DNA from: DASPKX01 sp035627835
GTDB taxonomy: Bacteria; Verrucomicrobiota; Verrucomicrobiia; Limisphaerales; SXQI01
NCBI GenBank assembly: GCA_035627835.1
Contig: DASPKX010000110.1
Coordinates: 1-64,000 of the forward strand
DNA length: 64,000 bases
Reading direction: 5' to 3'
A model generated the notes under the pieces. It did no database searches, was not told the origin of the DNA, and saw only the letters and a program-made list of their open reading frames with translations. Both the position numbers and the translations under genes were made by a program. Positions 53,551 through 61,717 of this stretch are shown here, in pieces; positions within the stretch are counted from its first letter, which is position 1, and the number at the start of each line of letters is the position of its first letter.

Positions 53551-55836
53551 ATGCCCGAAGCTCGCACACACATTTTTGGAATACGTCATCACGGGCCGGG
53601 CTCCGCTCGGAGCCTCGTCCATGCTCTCGCGGACCTGCAGCCTGATTGCATTCTGATTGAGGGGCCTCCGGATGCGGATGACCTGCTGGAACTGGCAGCG
53701 GATGCTGCGATGAAGCCACCGGTGGCGCTGCTTATTTACGATCCGGAGCGGCCTCAGCGCGCCTCCTTTTATCCCTTTGCCGACTTTTCACCGGAATGGC
53801 AGGCGATTCAATTCGGCTTCGCGCATAAAATTCCGGTCCGGTTCATGGATTTGCCGCAGAGCTTCCAGATGGGAGTCGCGGCGGATGGGGAAGGGGAGCC
53901 ACCGGCTGATGAGCAGCTCACCCCCGAGTCTCAAAATACCGAAGCTCAATCTCCCCCAAGCGAGCCCGCTATAGTCGCTGACCCGCTTGCGCCGCTGGCT
54001 TTGGCAGCGGGCTTTTCCGATCCGGAACGGTGGTGGGAGAAGATGGTGGAGCATCGCCGGGATTCCTCAGCAATTTTTCCGGCCATCATGGAAGCAATGG
54101 CGGCTCTGCGCGAACAGGCCGCGCCGCCACGTGACCTTCAGCGCGAGAACTGTCGCGAAGCTTACATGCGGCAAACCATTCGCGCCGCAGGAAAAGAAGG
54201 TTTCGCGAAGATCGCAATCGTTTGTGGGGCCTGGCATGCGCCAGCCCTTCAGGCCATGCCTTCCGCAAAAGATGACGCTGCGCTCCTGAAAGGGTTGCCG
54301 AAACGAAAAGTGGCCGCCACCTGGATCCCCTGGACTTACAGCCGTCTATCTACTGCGAGCGGGTATGGCGCAGGCATCGAATCGCCGGGCTGGTACGATT
54401 TCCTGTGGAATTCCACCGACAACTCGATGTTAGCGACTCGCTGGCTGACGGGTGTGGCTCGGCTGCTCCGAAGTGAAGATCTTGACGCTTCCAGCGCGAG
54501 TGTCATCGAATCCGTTCGACTGGCCGAAACCTTGGCAGCGATGCGCGGCATCAGCTTGCCTGGACTGCCTGAGATGAATGAGGCGACGCAAACGACGCTT
54601 TGCTTCGGAGATCCGCTCCCGCTGCGTTTGGTCTGGCAAAAGCTCATCGTGAGCGAACGCCTCGGCTCCACGCCAGAGAACACGCCCGCAGTTCCACTTG
54701 CCCAGGATCTCGCGCGGGAACAGAAGCGGCTGCGCCTGAAGCCGGAGGCATCGGCCCGTGAACTTGACCTGGATCTTCGGAAGCCTGGAGACCTCGACCG
54801 CAGCCATCTGCTCCATCGTTTGCAGTTGCTGGGCATAAACTGGGGTGAGCGCGAGGAATTGCGCGGCAACCAGAAAGGCACCTTCCACGAGCTTTGGTCC
54901 CTTGCGTGGGAGCCCGAGTATTCCGTTAACATCATTGAAGCCGCTGTTTGGGGCAACACAGTCGAAGATGCGGCCTCGGCCAAAGCTCGCCACGCTGCTG
55001 AAACCGCGACGGAACTCCAAACACTGACAGAACTGCTCGACTCAACTCTCCTCGCAGACTTACCCGGCGCGGCGCCACTCCTGATCGAGAAGCTTCAAGC
55101 CATTGCCGCTGTCGCCACGGACGTCGGGCGCCTGATTGATGCTTTGCCGCCTCTGGCCAATATTCTGCGGTATGGGAATGTCCGCAAAACTGACGCTGAC
55201 ATGGTTTCACACGTGGTTGATGGATTGGTGGCTCGCATTTGCATCGGGTTACCGGGCGCGGCCGGGGGCCTGAGCGAAGAAGCCGCTGAAGAGCTGTTCG
55301 AGCGCATCCTCAATGTTCATTCCGCCATCGGACTGCTGCAGAACCCCGAGCACTCAACCGCATGGAATGCTGTGTTGCTTCAGTTGGCTGATGGGCAAAA
55401 CCAACATGGTTTGATTGCAGGGCGAGCTGTGAGGTTGTTGCTGGATGGCAAGCAACTCCAAGGGAGCGATGCCGCGCGGCGGTTGAGCCGCGCCTTGTCT
55501 CTGGCGACCGCGCCTGCACAGGCTGCGGCCTGGGTGGACGGTTTTCTTAGGAGCAGCGGTTTGCTGCTGCTGCATGACCAGGCTCTTTGGGTTGTGCTCG
55601 ACGAGTGGGTGAACTCGCTCAATAGCGAACATTTCACCGCCACCTTGCCATTGCTTCGCCGCACCTTTAGCAGCTTCCAGCATGGTGAGCGCCGGCAGCT
55701 CGGCGTCCGTGTGGCCAGTGGCAACGCCAGCCCCACGAGCAACGTGCAGAGCGAGGGCTTCTTTGACGAAGCTCGCGCGAACAAAGCGCTGCCACTCGTG
55801 GCTCAACTACTCGGCCTGGAGCCCCCTTCGCTATGA
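53551..55836 (+). CDS. DUF5682-family protein
   Basis: A 761-residue protein; the ATG at 53551 starts MPEARTHIFGIRHHGPGSARSLVHALADLQPDCILIEGPPDADDLL, the DUF5682 signature (a TraB/EreA-related N-terminal region). The rest is largely helical, with an Ala/Leu-rich C-terminus. Size fits E. coli YehM. It starts five bases after the MoxR stop and overlaps the VWA gene by 4 bp. Function unknown; membership in the MoxR-VWA ternary system is the best guide. Confidence 0.85.
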   Translation: MPEARTHIFGIRHHGPGSARSLVHALADLQPDCILIEGPPDADDLLELAADAAMKPPVALLIYDPERPQRASFYPFADFSPEWQAIQFGFAHKIPVRFMDLPQSFQMGVAADGEGEPPADEQLTPESQNTEAQSPPSEPAIVADPLAPLALAAGFSDPERWWEKMVEHRRDSSAIFPAIMEAMAALREQAAPPRDLQRENCREAYMRQTIRAAGKEGFAKIAIVCGAWHAPALQAMPSAKDDAALLKGLPKRKVAATWIPWTYSRLSTASGYGAGIESPGWYDFLWNSTDNSMLATRWLTGVARLLRSEDLDASSASVIESVRLAETLAAMRGISLPGLPEMNEATQTTLCFGDPLPLRLVWQKLIVSERLGSTPENTPAVPLAQDLAREQKRLRLKPEASARELDLDLRKPGDLDRSHLLHRLQLLGINWGEREELRGNQKGTFHELWSLAWEPEYSVNIIEAAVWGNTVEDAASAKARHAAETATELQTLTELLDSTLLADLPGAAPLLIEKLQAIAAVATDVGRLIDALPPLANILRYGNVRKTDADMVSHVVDGLVARICIGLPGAAGGLSEEAAEELFERILNVHSAIGLLQNPEHSTAWNAVLLQLADGQNQHGLIAGRAVRLLLDGKQLQGSDAARRLSRALSLATAPAQAAAWVDGFLRSSGLLLLHDQALWVVLDEWVNSLNSEHFTATLPLLRRTFSSFQHGERRQLGVRVASGNASPTSNVQSEGFFDEARANKALPLVAQLLGLEPPSL

Positions 55837-57014
55837 CACCGGATGCGAACGAGCGCGCCCGCCGCTGGCGCCTTTTGCTAGGCTCGGCTGCCGAGGGCCA
55901 TGCTGCCAAAGAAGCCGGGGAAGGGGTGGGCTTGCAATCGCTCAATGGTGATGACGCGGCAATGGACCGAGCGTTGCAGGCGCTTTACGACAGTGAGCGC
56001 TCCGCTGGCCTCGGTTCCTCCTCACCCAACGTCGCGCGATGGCTCGGTGACATTCGGAAATATTTCCCCACCTCCGTTGTTCAGGTGATGCAGAAGGACG
56101 CGTTGAATCGCCTCGATCTGAAGCAGATGCTGTTTGAACCAGAGCTTCTGCAAACGGTCGAGCCAGACGTCCATTTGGTTACTCAGCTTCTGGCCCTGCG
56201 GAATATCCTGCCCGCGAGGACTCGGGAAACTGCTCGCGCTGTTGTGCAAAAGGTTGTGGACGAACTGCGCCGAAAACTTGAGCAGCCAACCCGGCAGGCG
56301 GTGCTCGGCAGCCTTAACCGGGCCACCCGCACTCGTCGGCCGAGGCACAACGAAATTGATTGGCATCGCACCATTCGCGCGAACTTGAAGCACTATCAAC
56401 CCGAGTATAAGACGATCGTTCCGGAAACCCGCGTAGGCTTCGGTCGCAAGCGCTCTTCCCTGCGCGATATTATTCTCTGCGTCGATCAGAGCGGTTCGAT
56501 GGCCGCGAGCGTTGTCTATTCCGGTGTATTCAGCGCTGTTCTGGCGAGCCTTCCATCTGTCAGCACAAAACTAGTCGTTTTCGACACCGCAGTCGTGGAC
56601 CTGACCGAGAAGCTCACGGACCCTGTGGATGTCTTGTTTGGCGTCCAACTCGGTGGCGGGACCGACATCAATCAAGCGATCACCTATTGCCAAACGCTTG
56701 TGCGGCAACCGGCCGAAACAATTCTCGTGTTGATCAGCGACCTTTTCGAAGGAGGCAACGCATCGGAGATGATTAAGCGGATCCAGACGCTGACCTCGGC
56801 GGGTGTGCAAGTAATCGCCCTCCTGGCGCTCAGCGACGAAGGCGCTCCCAGCTACGATCACAACAACGCGGCAGCGCTGGCGGCTCTGGACATACCCGCA
56901 TTCGCCTGCACACCTGACCTCTTCCCGGACATGATGGCTGCCGCGATTCAGCGGCAAAGCATCGCGCAATGGGCATCGGCGCATAATCTGGCAGCGGAAC
57001 GCGCCAGGAAGTAG
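55833..57014 (+). CDS. von Willebrand A domain protein of the MoxR operon
   Basis: A 393-residue protein with a helical N-terminal half and a C-terminal VWA domain with intact MIDAS D218-Q-S220-G-S222-M, a GGGTDINQAI Thr loop, and ILVLISDLFEGG. No membrane anchor, so it likely acts in the cytoplasm with the MoxR ATPase. It is the last gene of the operon and is the counterpart of E. coli YehP. Confidence 0.9.
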   Translation: MTPDANERARRWRLLLGSAAEGHAAKEAGEGVGLQSLNGDDAAMDRALQALYDSERSAGLGSSSPNVARWLGDIRKYFPTSVVQVMQKDALNRLDLKQMLFEPELLQTVEPDVHLVTQLLALRNILPARTRETARAVVQKVVDELRRKLEQPTRQAVLGSLNRATRTRRPRHNEIDWHRTIRANLKHYQPEYKTIVPETRVGFGRKRSSLRDIILCVDQSGSMAASVVYSGVFSAVLASLPSVSTKLVVFDTAVVDLTEKLTDPVDVLFGVQLGGGTDINQAITYCQTLVRQPAETILVLISDLFEGGNASEMIKRIQTLTSAGVQVIALLALSDEGAPSYDHNNAAALAALDIPAFACTPDLFPDMMAAAIQRQSIAQWASAHNLAAERARK

Positions 57015-57281
57015 AAGAGAAGTTAAAGGCTCCAGCGTTGCAAAGAAGCTAGAAGCCGTCTCACACATACCCAAGCAGCGTCTTGCGGGTCTTTTGTCCG
57101 GATGCTTCGTTGCTCCTCAGTCGCCGATCGATGCGGATATGCTCCTTTGTCGCGCCTCGCCTCCGGCCAAAATCCCTCGCAATCCACTTGCTGGTTATTA
57201 ATGAGACGACTTCTACACTTGAAAGACTTCTTCTTGTGGGGAGATGAAGCTCTGCTACTCTGCGCGGAACCCATTCCCTCT

Positions 57282-58259
57282 ATGGAAATCAAAATCCTTT
57301 GCCCGTGCGGCTCAAAGTATAAATTTGATGTTGAACCGTTAAATGGCCGATTGCCTGGGCCAGTAAATTGCCCAGTGTGCGGGGCGGAGGGGACGGACGC
57401 CGCAAATTCAATCATCGCCGCAGCAGGCCACACGGCGGCGCCAGCGCCGCCATTTCAATCTGCGCAACCTGCTGCCACGGTTGCGCACCCTGTGCGGGTT
57501 CAGTCCAGCACATCATCTTCGCATGCTGCCGCTCCTCCCATTCCTAAATCCTCGGCAGAGCACCGTCCCAGCGCACCCGTCCCGCTGAGTCATCCACCAG
57601 GCAACCTCGCGGCCGCAAAGGCGCGAAACGCAGCGCCTGGAACCATCACTGGCGTCATTGGCGCGCTCATCGGCGGGGTGGTTGGAATGCTGATTTGGTA
57701 TGGGATCACGGTGGGAACGATGCGGGAATTCGGGATGGTCGCATGGGGTGTCGGTGCGCTCACGGGCTGGTGCGGCCGCTTGCTCGCCCGCGGCGTGAGC
57801 CCACAGCTCGGCATTGCCGCTGGAGCAGTCGCGTTGTTCGCGATACTCGGGGGGCAATTTCTCTCCACCCGTCATGTGATCGGCAACGTCGTCAATGAGA
57901 TGGCGGCAGACTATGCTGTTGCCCGCGTGGCCTACGCGAAGGAGGGAGTTGGAGCCACAAACGACGCGGCGATTCGGCGACTGCTTGCCGAGTCTGAAAG
58001 CGAAAATGACAGCCCATCCGAGGCGGAAGTGAGCAAGGTCACGGATGCTGAAGTTCAGGAGTTCAAAAGCAAAGAGTTGCCTAAGTTGAGGAAGATCGCC
58101 GCCGGTGAGGTGTCCAAGACCCAATTGGAAAAGGAAGGGCGGGAGGCTTTAGCGGCTTTAGATGGGGCCGCGCTGAAAGCGAGCTTCAGCTTCTGGACCT
58201 TGCTCTGGCTGGTCTTCGGGGTTGGCAGCGCGTTCAAAATCGGCTCGGGACGATCCTGA
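57282..58259 (+). CDS. zinc-ribbon membrane protein
   Basis: A 325-residue protein. The ATG at 57282 starts MEIKILCPCGSKYKFDVEP...VNCPVCGAEGT, a four-Cys zinc ribbon of a type common in Planctomycetes/Verrucomicrobia. After a Pro/Ala/Ser-rich linker come three hydrophobic segments (about 130-155, 175-190, 305-320). The last 27 codons are duplicated, with a premature stop, at 59222-59302. Function unknown. Confidence 0.7.
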   Translation: MEIKILCPCGSKYKFDVEPLNGRLPGPVNCPVCGAEGTDAANSIIAAAGHTAAPAPPFQSAQPAATVAHPVRVQSSTSSSHAAAPPIPKSSAEHRPSAPVPLSHPPGNLAAAKARNAAPGTITGVIGALIGGVVGMLIWYGITVGTMREFGMVAWGVGALTGWCGRLLARGVSPQLGIAAGAVALFAILGGQFLSTRHVIGNVVNEMAADYAVARVAYAKEGVGATNDAAIRRLLAESESENDSPSEAEVSKVTDAEVQEFKSKELPKLRKIAAGEVSKTQLEKEGREALAALDGAALKASFSFWTLLWLVFGVGSAFKIGSGRS

Positions 58260-58302
58260 TTACGTGGCAGGGCAGTGCTGGGGGATCCCATGCGCAGCTC
58301 TC

Positions 58303-59073
58303 TCACTGACGTCGTGAGTGGGCTCCTTTTCGCCGGGTTCCGATGAGGACAGGTTGAAAGAAGACGCCATCCAAGCGTCTGACGCTTTCAAAGCCAGCTT
58401 CCTCCATGAGTTCGCAGAGCCTCCGCGTCGATATTGCGTAATATCGCGACCGCATGGCACGCGCATCCACCTCGCCAGTTGAAAGATTTTCCACAATGAA
58501 GAAGAAGGTTACATCGTAGCAATCACCATCGAAGTCCCAAACTTGGAATAGCAAATACCGGCTTCCATTCTCGATTCGGGTTCCGTACGGCTTCACTATG
58601 CCGAGACCCCGCTCCTCTTTCTCGTAGTCTCGCACGGTGAGCAGGCAACCACCACCTTCACAAAGGCAATCGGCCATCTGCCTTAGAGCGATCAATAAAT
58701 CCTCGTCAGTGAGCAAATGGGGAAGGGAGTTGTCGCAGGCAATAATCACACCGAAGCCTCCACCGTGATGAGCAGCCGCCCTGCGCACGTCACAAACGGA
58801 GAACTCTACATCCACGCTCAACCTGCTTGCTTCGAACTTTGCCCGTTCCACCGCCTGGCTGGAGATGTCAGAGGCGCGAACAGTCAATCCGTGCATTGCC
58901 AGCCCGAGGGTCTGAGTTCCTATACCACAGCAGACGTCGAGCACACGCTGGGTGTCAGGCCACTCCTTAGCTATGATGGCGGCTAATTGCTGGCCCTGAC
59001 GCCGAACACTCGCATTCCAGTCTGAGTAGATTAGGTGATAAAACGGGGCGAGTTCGTCATAGAAACTAGTCAT
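58303..59073 (-). CDS. SAM-dependent methyltransferase
   Basis: A 256-residue class I methyltransferase. The ATG at 59073 (MTSFYDELAPFYHLIYSDW) is the usual start of this family. SAM-binding motif I is VLDVCCGIGTQTLGLA; further acidic ASDISSQAVERAK and ACDNSLPHL motifs follow. Substrate unknown. It lies between the two copies of the 81-bp sequence, opposite in strand to its left neighbour, as if acquired or rearranged as a unit. Confidence 0.88.
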   Translation of the reverse strand: MTSFYDELAPFYHLIYSDWNASVRRQGQQLAAIIAKEWPDTQRVLDVCCGIGTQTLGLAMHGLTVRASDISSQAVERAKFEASRLSVDVEFSVCDVRRAAAHHGGGFGVIIACDNSLPHLLTDEDLLIALRQMADCLCEGGGCLLTVRDYEKEERGLGIVKPYGTRIENGSRYLLFQVWDFDGDCYDVTFFFIVENLSTGEVDARAMRSRYYAISTRRLCELMEEAGFESVRRLDGVFFQPVLIGTRRKGAHSRRQ

Positions 59074-59221
59074 GGTCTCGTGCTTTGGAACCTGCCTCAA
59101 ACAAGCTGATGTATCCGACTCTGGGGCAGACTGGGGATCTTGGCGAGCACACAAGTTGATTGCGCGTTTGTGTAAAATTTTACCCCCTGCTCTGGACACA
59201 AGAGAATGGCTGCACACTTAA

Positions 59222-59302
59222 GCCAGCTTCAGCTTCTGGAGCCTGCTCTGGTTGGTCTAAGGCGTCGGCAGCGCGTTCAAAATCGGCTCCGGTCGAAAGT
59301 AG
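59222..59302 (+). pseudogene. duplicated 3' fragment of the zinc-ribbon membrane protein gene
   Basis: 27 codons corresponding to the end of the gene at 58179-58259 (ASFSFW.LLWLV-GVGSAFKIGSGR), with an in-frame TAA replacing a Phe codon (59258-59260). The nucleotide match is high along the whole 81 bp. Together the two copies form direct repeats around the methyltransferase gene. Confidence 0.85.
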
Positions 59303-59551
59303 CAACCGTTGGGTAAATGCCTCTAATCCGTGACTATCAAGCTACTGCTTTCAGGGTCTCCCTGATAGGCCTACACACGCCTACTTAGGTATTAGGTCGA
59401 GTGGATAGAGCGGTTAGCTTTCGCACAAATCGCAAACTGCTGCTGTCTGAGACGCGCCCTCTCGGCCTTGCAACGAGGCATGGGCGCAATGGATAGGCTC
59501 GCCTCCGTAGGCGGGCCTTCCGACTTTTACGAACACAAGAAAGGCCACTGA

Positions 59552-59728
59552 ATGCCAGACGACAAATTAAAAACCGGAAAACAGGACGACATTCGCATCA
59601 ACGTGAACCAAGAGCATGAGTTGCGTGACTGGTCCAAGAAGCTGGGGGTTACGGCCGACGAATTGCGCGACGCTGTGAAAAAGGCAGGCCCGTTAGTGGC
59701 AGATGTGCGCAAACAGTTAAAGAAGTAA
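59552..59728 (+). CDS. DUF3606 family protein (58 aa)
   Basis: A 58-residue protein, MPDDKLKTGKQDDIRINVN..HELRDWSKKLGVTADELRDAVKKAGPLVADVRK, an almost complete match to the DUF3606 pattern (RINVN...EL.YW.K..GV....L..AV...G). DUF3606 proteins are short, often found near regulators or stress genes, and of unknown function. It is too short to be noticed easily but clearly coding. Confidence 0.85.
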   Translation: MPDDKLKTGKQDDIRINVNQEHELRDWSKKLGVTADELRDAVKKAGPLVADVRKQLKK

Positions 59729-59836
59729 GGCCCCTCACCGCCGAGGTGGCCTGGATAGCCGCAGGCCTGATGGCGGGCCTTCGGTCGATGCGCGAGCGAC
59801 GCTTCACCGATCTTAAACAAGGCAGGCGAGTATTTT

Positions 59837-59865
59837 TTGACCTTTGGGGAAGCTATTCGTAAAAT
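59837..59865 (+). promoter_or_regulatory. sigma-70-type promoter of the truncated tRNA-Arg
   Basis: TTGACC (59837-59842), a 17-bp spacer, then TAAAAT (59860-59865), placed 16 bases upstream of the tRNA-Arg 5' end. A good match to the bacterial housekeeping consensus. Confidence 0.75.
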
Positions 59866-59881
59866 CCCATACCCAAAGGTC

Positions 59882-59921
59882 GCGCTCGTAGCTCAGTTGG
59901 ATAGAGCATCTGCCTTCTAAG
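59882..59921 (+). pseudogene. 5' half of tRNA-Arg(TCT), truncated in the anticodon arm
   Basis: The acceptor 5' strand GCGCTCG, a normal D arm (GCTC/GAGC) and the anticodon arm up to CTTCTAAG (TCT at 34-36) are intact, then the sequence changes to unrelated DNA. The 3' half (anticodon 3' strand, T arm, acceptor 3' strand) is missing here. The breakpoint lies in a TTCTAA-G-TTAGAA palindrome. Confidence 0.85.
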
Positions 59922-60280
59922 TTAGAAACCCCCTGTTTCGGCACGTTTCGCCTTGTTTCAGCGGGTTGCATTTCCCCAGATTCATTGGCCTTTTTCACGA
60001 TTCGGTGTTTCAGCAGGTTTCCCTCGTTAGCTGCAAAATCGGGCAGTAGTATCAAAAAACAGTATCAAAAACATTCCTCAGACGGAATATACGGTTGACG
60101 TGTAATGCTGGCGTGGTCTCCACGCAAATTCCTGGTGCCGAGTGAAAGATTTCGCCCGCTGCCCTCGTATTGAGTGGGAGGGGTTGACGGCGTGTGCTAT
60201 TCTTTTGCCGTTCCTCAGCAAAGGAACACGCCGGTTTGTAGCTCGGAGTAATCAACCGAGTGGCGAATCATAACAAAACA
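59922..60280. other. border segment of the right mobile region, no gene seen
   Basis: About 360 bp with no convincing gene. It holds two tandem 13-mers (AGTATCAAAAAAC, then AGTATCAAAAACA) at 60048-60073 and two GTTTCAGCRGGTT words. A similar tandem-word pattern lies beside tRNA-Val, so such words may mark attachment regions. Confidence 0.45.
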
Positions 60281-60357
60281 TTTAACCCGATTCGGATACC
60301 CATGGGGTGATAGCCATGGGGACAAGGTTGCTGCCTTCCGGGTCGGGTTAAGTTTTT
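60281..60357 (+). ncRNA. predicted three-way-junction RNA / attenuator
   Basis: A 16-bp closing stem (60281-60296 with 60337-60352, all positions paired with three G-U), an inner CCCATGG/CCATGGG hairpin (60299-60305 with 60314-60320) and a short AGG/CCT hairpin (60325-60327 with 60334-60336), then five Ts. I recognise no known family. It lies immediately upstream of the 53-residue gene. Confidence 0.6.
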
Positions 60358-60369
60358 GTAGGTCGAACC

Positions 60370-60531
60370 GTGAGCAAACAAACAGCTGGGACAAACAAGG
60401 TGTTTGTCCAATACGAACTGCCCCTTTGGGCAGTCGAGGCCCTGGAAGCCATAGCCAGAGCGCGAAAAAAGCCTATTCCTGAGGTGCTCGAAGAGATCAT
60501 CTCGGAAGCCGCAGAGCGCCGCCGAAGGTAG
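60370..60531 (+). CDS. small ribbon-helix-helix-like protein (53 aa)
   Basis: 53 residues, starting at GTG with AGG in Shine-Dalgarno position. The sequence KVFVQYELPLWAVEALEAIARARKKPIPEVLEEIISEAAERR has the strand-helix-helix rhythm of ribbon-helix-helix DNA-binding proteins. The start of the gene contains a 21-bp inverted repeat, GGACAAACA-AGG-TGTTTGTCC. A good terminator follows. Function: possible regulator of the mobile region. Confidence 0.55.
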   Translation: MSKQTAGTNKVFVQYELPLWAVEALEAIARARKKPIPEVLEEIISEAAERRRR

Positions 60532-60553
60532 AGCTCTTCAATCCCGAATGCTG

Positions 60554-60580
60554 GCCCCTCTCAGGAGGGGCTTTTTATTA
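60554..60580 (+). terminator. rho-independent terminator after the small RHH-like gene
   Basis: GCCCCTC pairs with GAGGGGC across a TCAG loop, followed by TTTTTATT. It ends the short transcript containing the 53-residue gene. Confidence 0.88.
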
Positions 60581-60623
60581 AAGCCGCCTGGCTGGGTCGT
60601 CTTTGCGGCCCCTGAACCCCACG

Positions 60624-61589
60624 TCAGAGTAGAAACGTGTCTTGGTCAAGATCGGCAGGAGGAAGCGGCAGCGCCTTGCGATCTTCGGGGCGTCGATCGA
60701 AGAGCCGTATGTCGGAAAACTTCAATGTCCGCGCACGTTCGGGTGCGTTGTCGGCTTGGATGATTGCTGTTAGTTCGTCCGCTGCTTTTAATGCCATGAG
60801 TGATTTGATTGGAAGTGCGGGAAAACGAATGAGCGAATTCGGAAGGATCGGGGTAAATTGGGCCTCGGGGGCGGGCGGTTTATTGCGAGCAACGATGTCG
60901 TAAATTCTTTTCCCCCCTACCGTCCGGACGTCGTAGTTTGCTACCAAGGTTTCACTCATTGCCGCGAAAGGTAAGTGCATGTGGAGCATCACGTACTTTG
61001 CAAGCTTTCGTCCCTCGTTTGACATAATGTAGGCGAGGCCGATTACGTCATGTTCGTAGCCCTCGATCTCTCGTGTTTTAACCTCCAGTTCGAACTGGAC
61101 GGTGACGATCGGATGGTCACCCCTCGCATTAATGTCTCTGATCTCGTAATCTTCCATCGGATCAACCCGGAAGTTACGCCGTTTGTAGTACTTCAGATCC
61201 TTGGCCTGATGCGCTCTTACGCTCTGTTGGACTGTGACAACGTATAACGCATGTTCATCGTCCTGATATGTGATAGGTGTTATCGAAAGGCCATCAAGCT
61301 TCGGCGAGACTGAGGCTAACACGCTTTCGATCCATTCTTTGCTGATTACGCTGCGTTGGGCTGGAATAATCTTCCCAGGGAGATGCCGTTTTTCCGGATC
61401 CTCCTCCACCCCGTAGATGATTGAGCCGCCTGCGGCATTCGCCATCGCAGTGACATCCTTAACGAGCTCATCCTTGCTGCTCGGGCTCGGTCCAAGTGCG
61501 CGATGTGACTTGTACTCCAACGATGTGCTTTCCTCTACCTTCGCATCAACCAGCGCTTGAATTCGCTCTAGAGTCCAGGTCTCGGCCAT
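60624..61589 (-). CDS. AlbA_2 (Schlafen-type) domain protein
   Basis: A 321-residue protein. The N-terminus carries VEESTSLEYKSHRALG...KDVTAMANAAGGSIIYGVEED, the AlbA_2 pattern (E...LE.K...., AM.N..GG.I..G), in which the loop binds nucleotides or nucleic acid. The rest is mixed alpha/beta with no recognised domain. AlbA_2 proteins occur as regulators and in defence or phage-related islands. Confidence 0.85.
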   Translation of the reverse strand: MAETWTLERIQALVDAKVEESTSLEYKSHRALGPSPSSKDELVKDVTAMANAAGGSIIYGVEEDPEKRHLPGKIIPAQRSVISKEWIESVLASVSPKLDGLSITPITYQDDEHALYVVTVQQSVRAHQAKDLKYYKRRNFRVDPMEDYEIRDINARGDHPIVTVQFELEVKTREIEGYEHDVIGLAYIMSNEGRKLAKYVMLHMHLPFAAMSETLVANYDVRTVGGKRIYDIVARNKPPAPEAQFTPILPNSLIRFPALPIKSLMALKAADELTAIIQADNAPERARTLKFSDIRLFDRRPEDRKALPLPPADLDQDTFLL

Positions 61590-61717
61590 ATCTGAACCCT
61601 CTTAACGCCGGGCAATGCAACGGATCAACGAAAATCCTTCCCGCTCCCTCTGGTATCCATGCCAGAACGCCCGGCTTTTTTATTGCTGAGTCCGCGCGAA
61701 AAGTTAGCGTCCCCATT

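Noticed and set aside
59395..59440. tRNA-like fragment (GTGGATAGAGCGGTTAGC)
   Set aside because: No acceptor stem or anticodon arm can be folded around it.
27441..60412. 25-bp near match between 27441-27465 and 60388-60412, both near tRNA borders
   Set aside because: 21 of 25 bases match, but a rough estimate gives several such pairs by chance in 64 kb; location is suggestive only.
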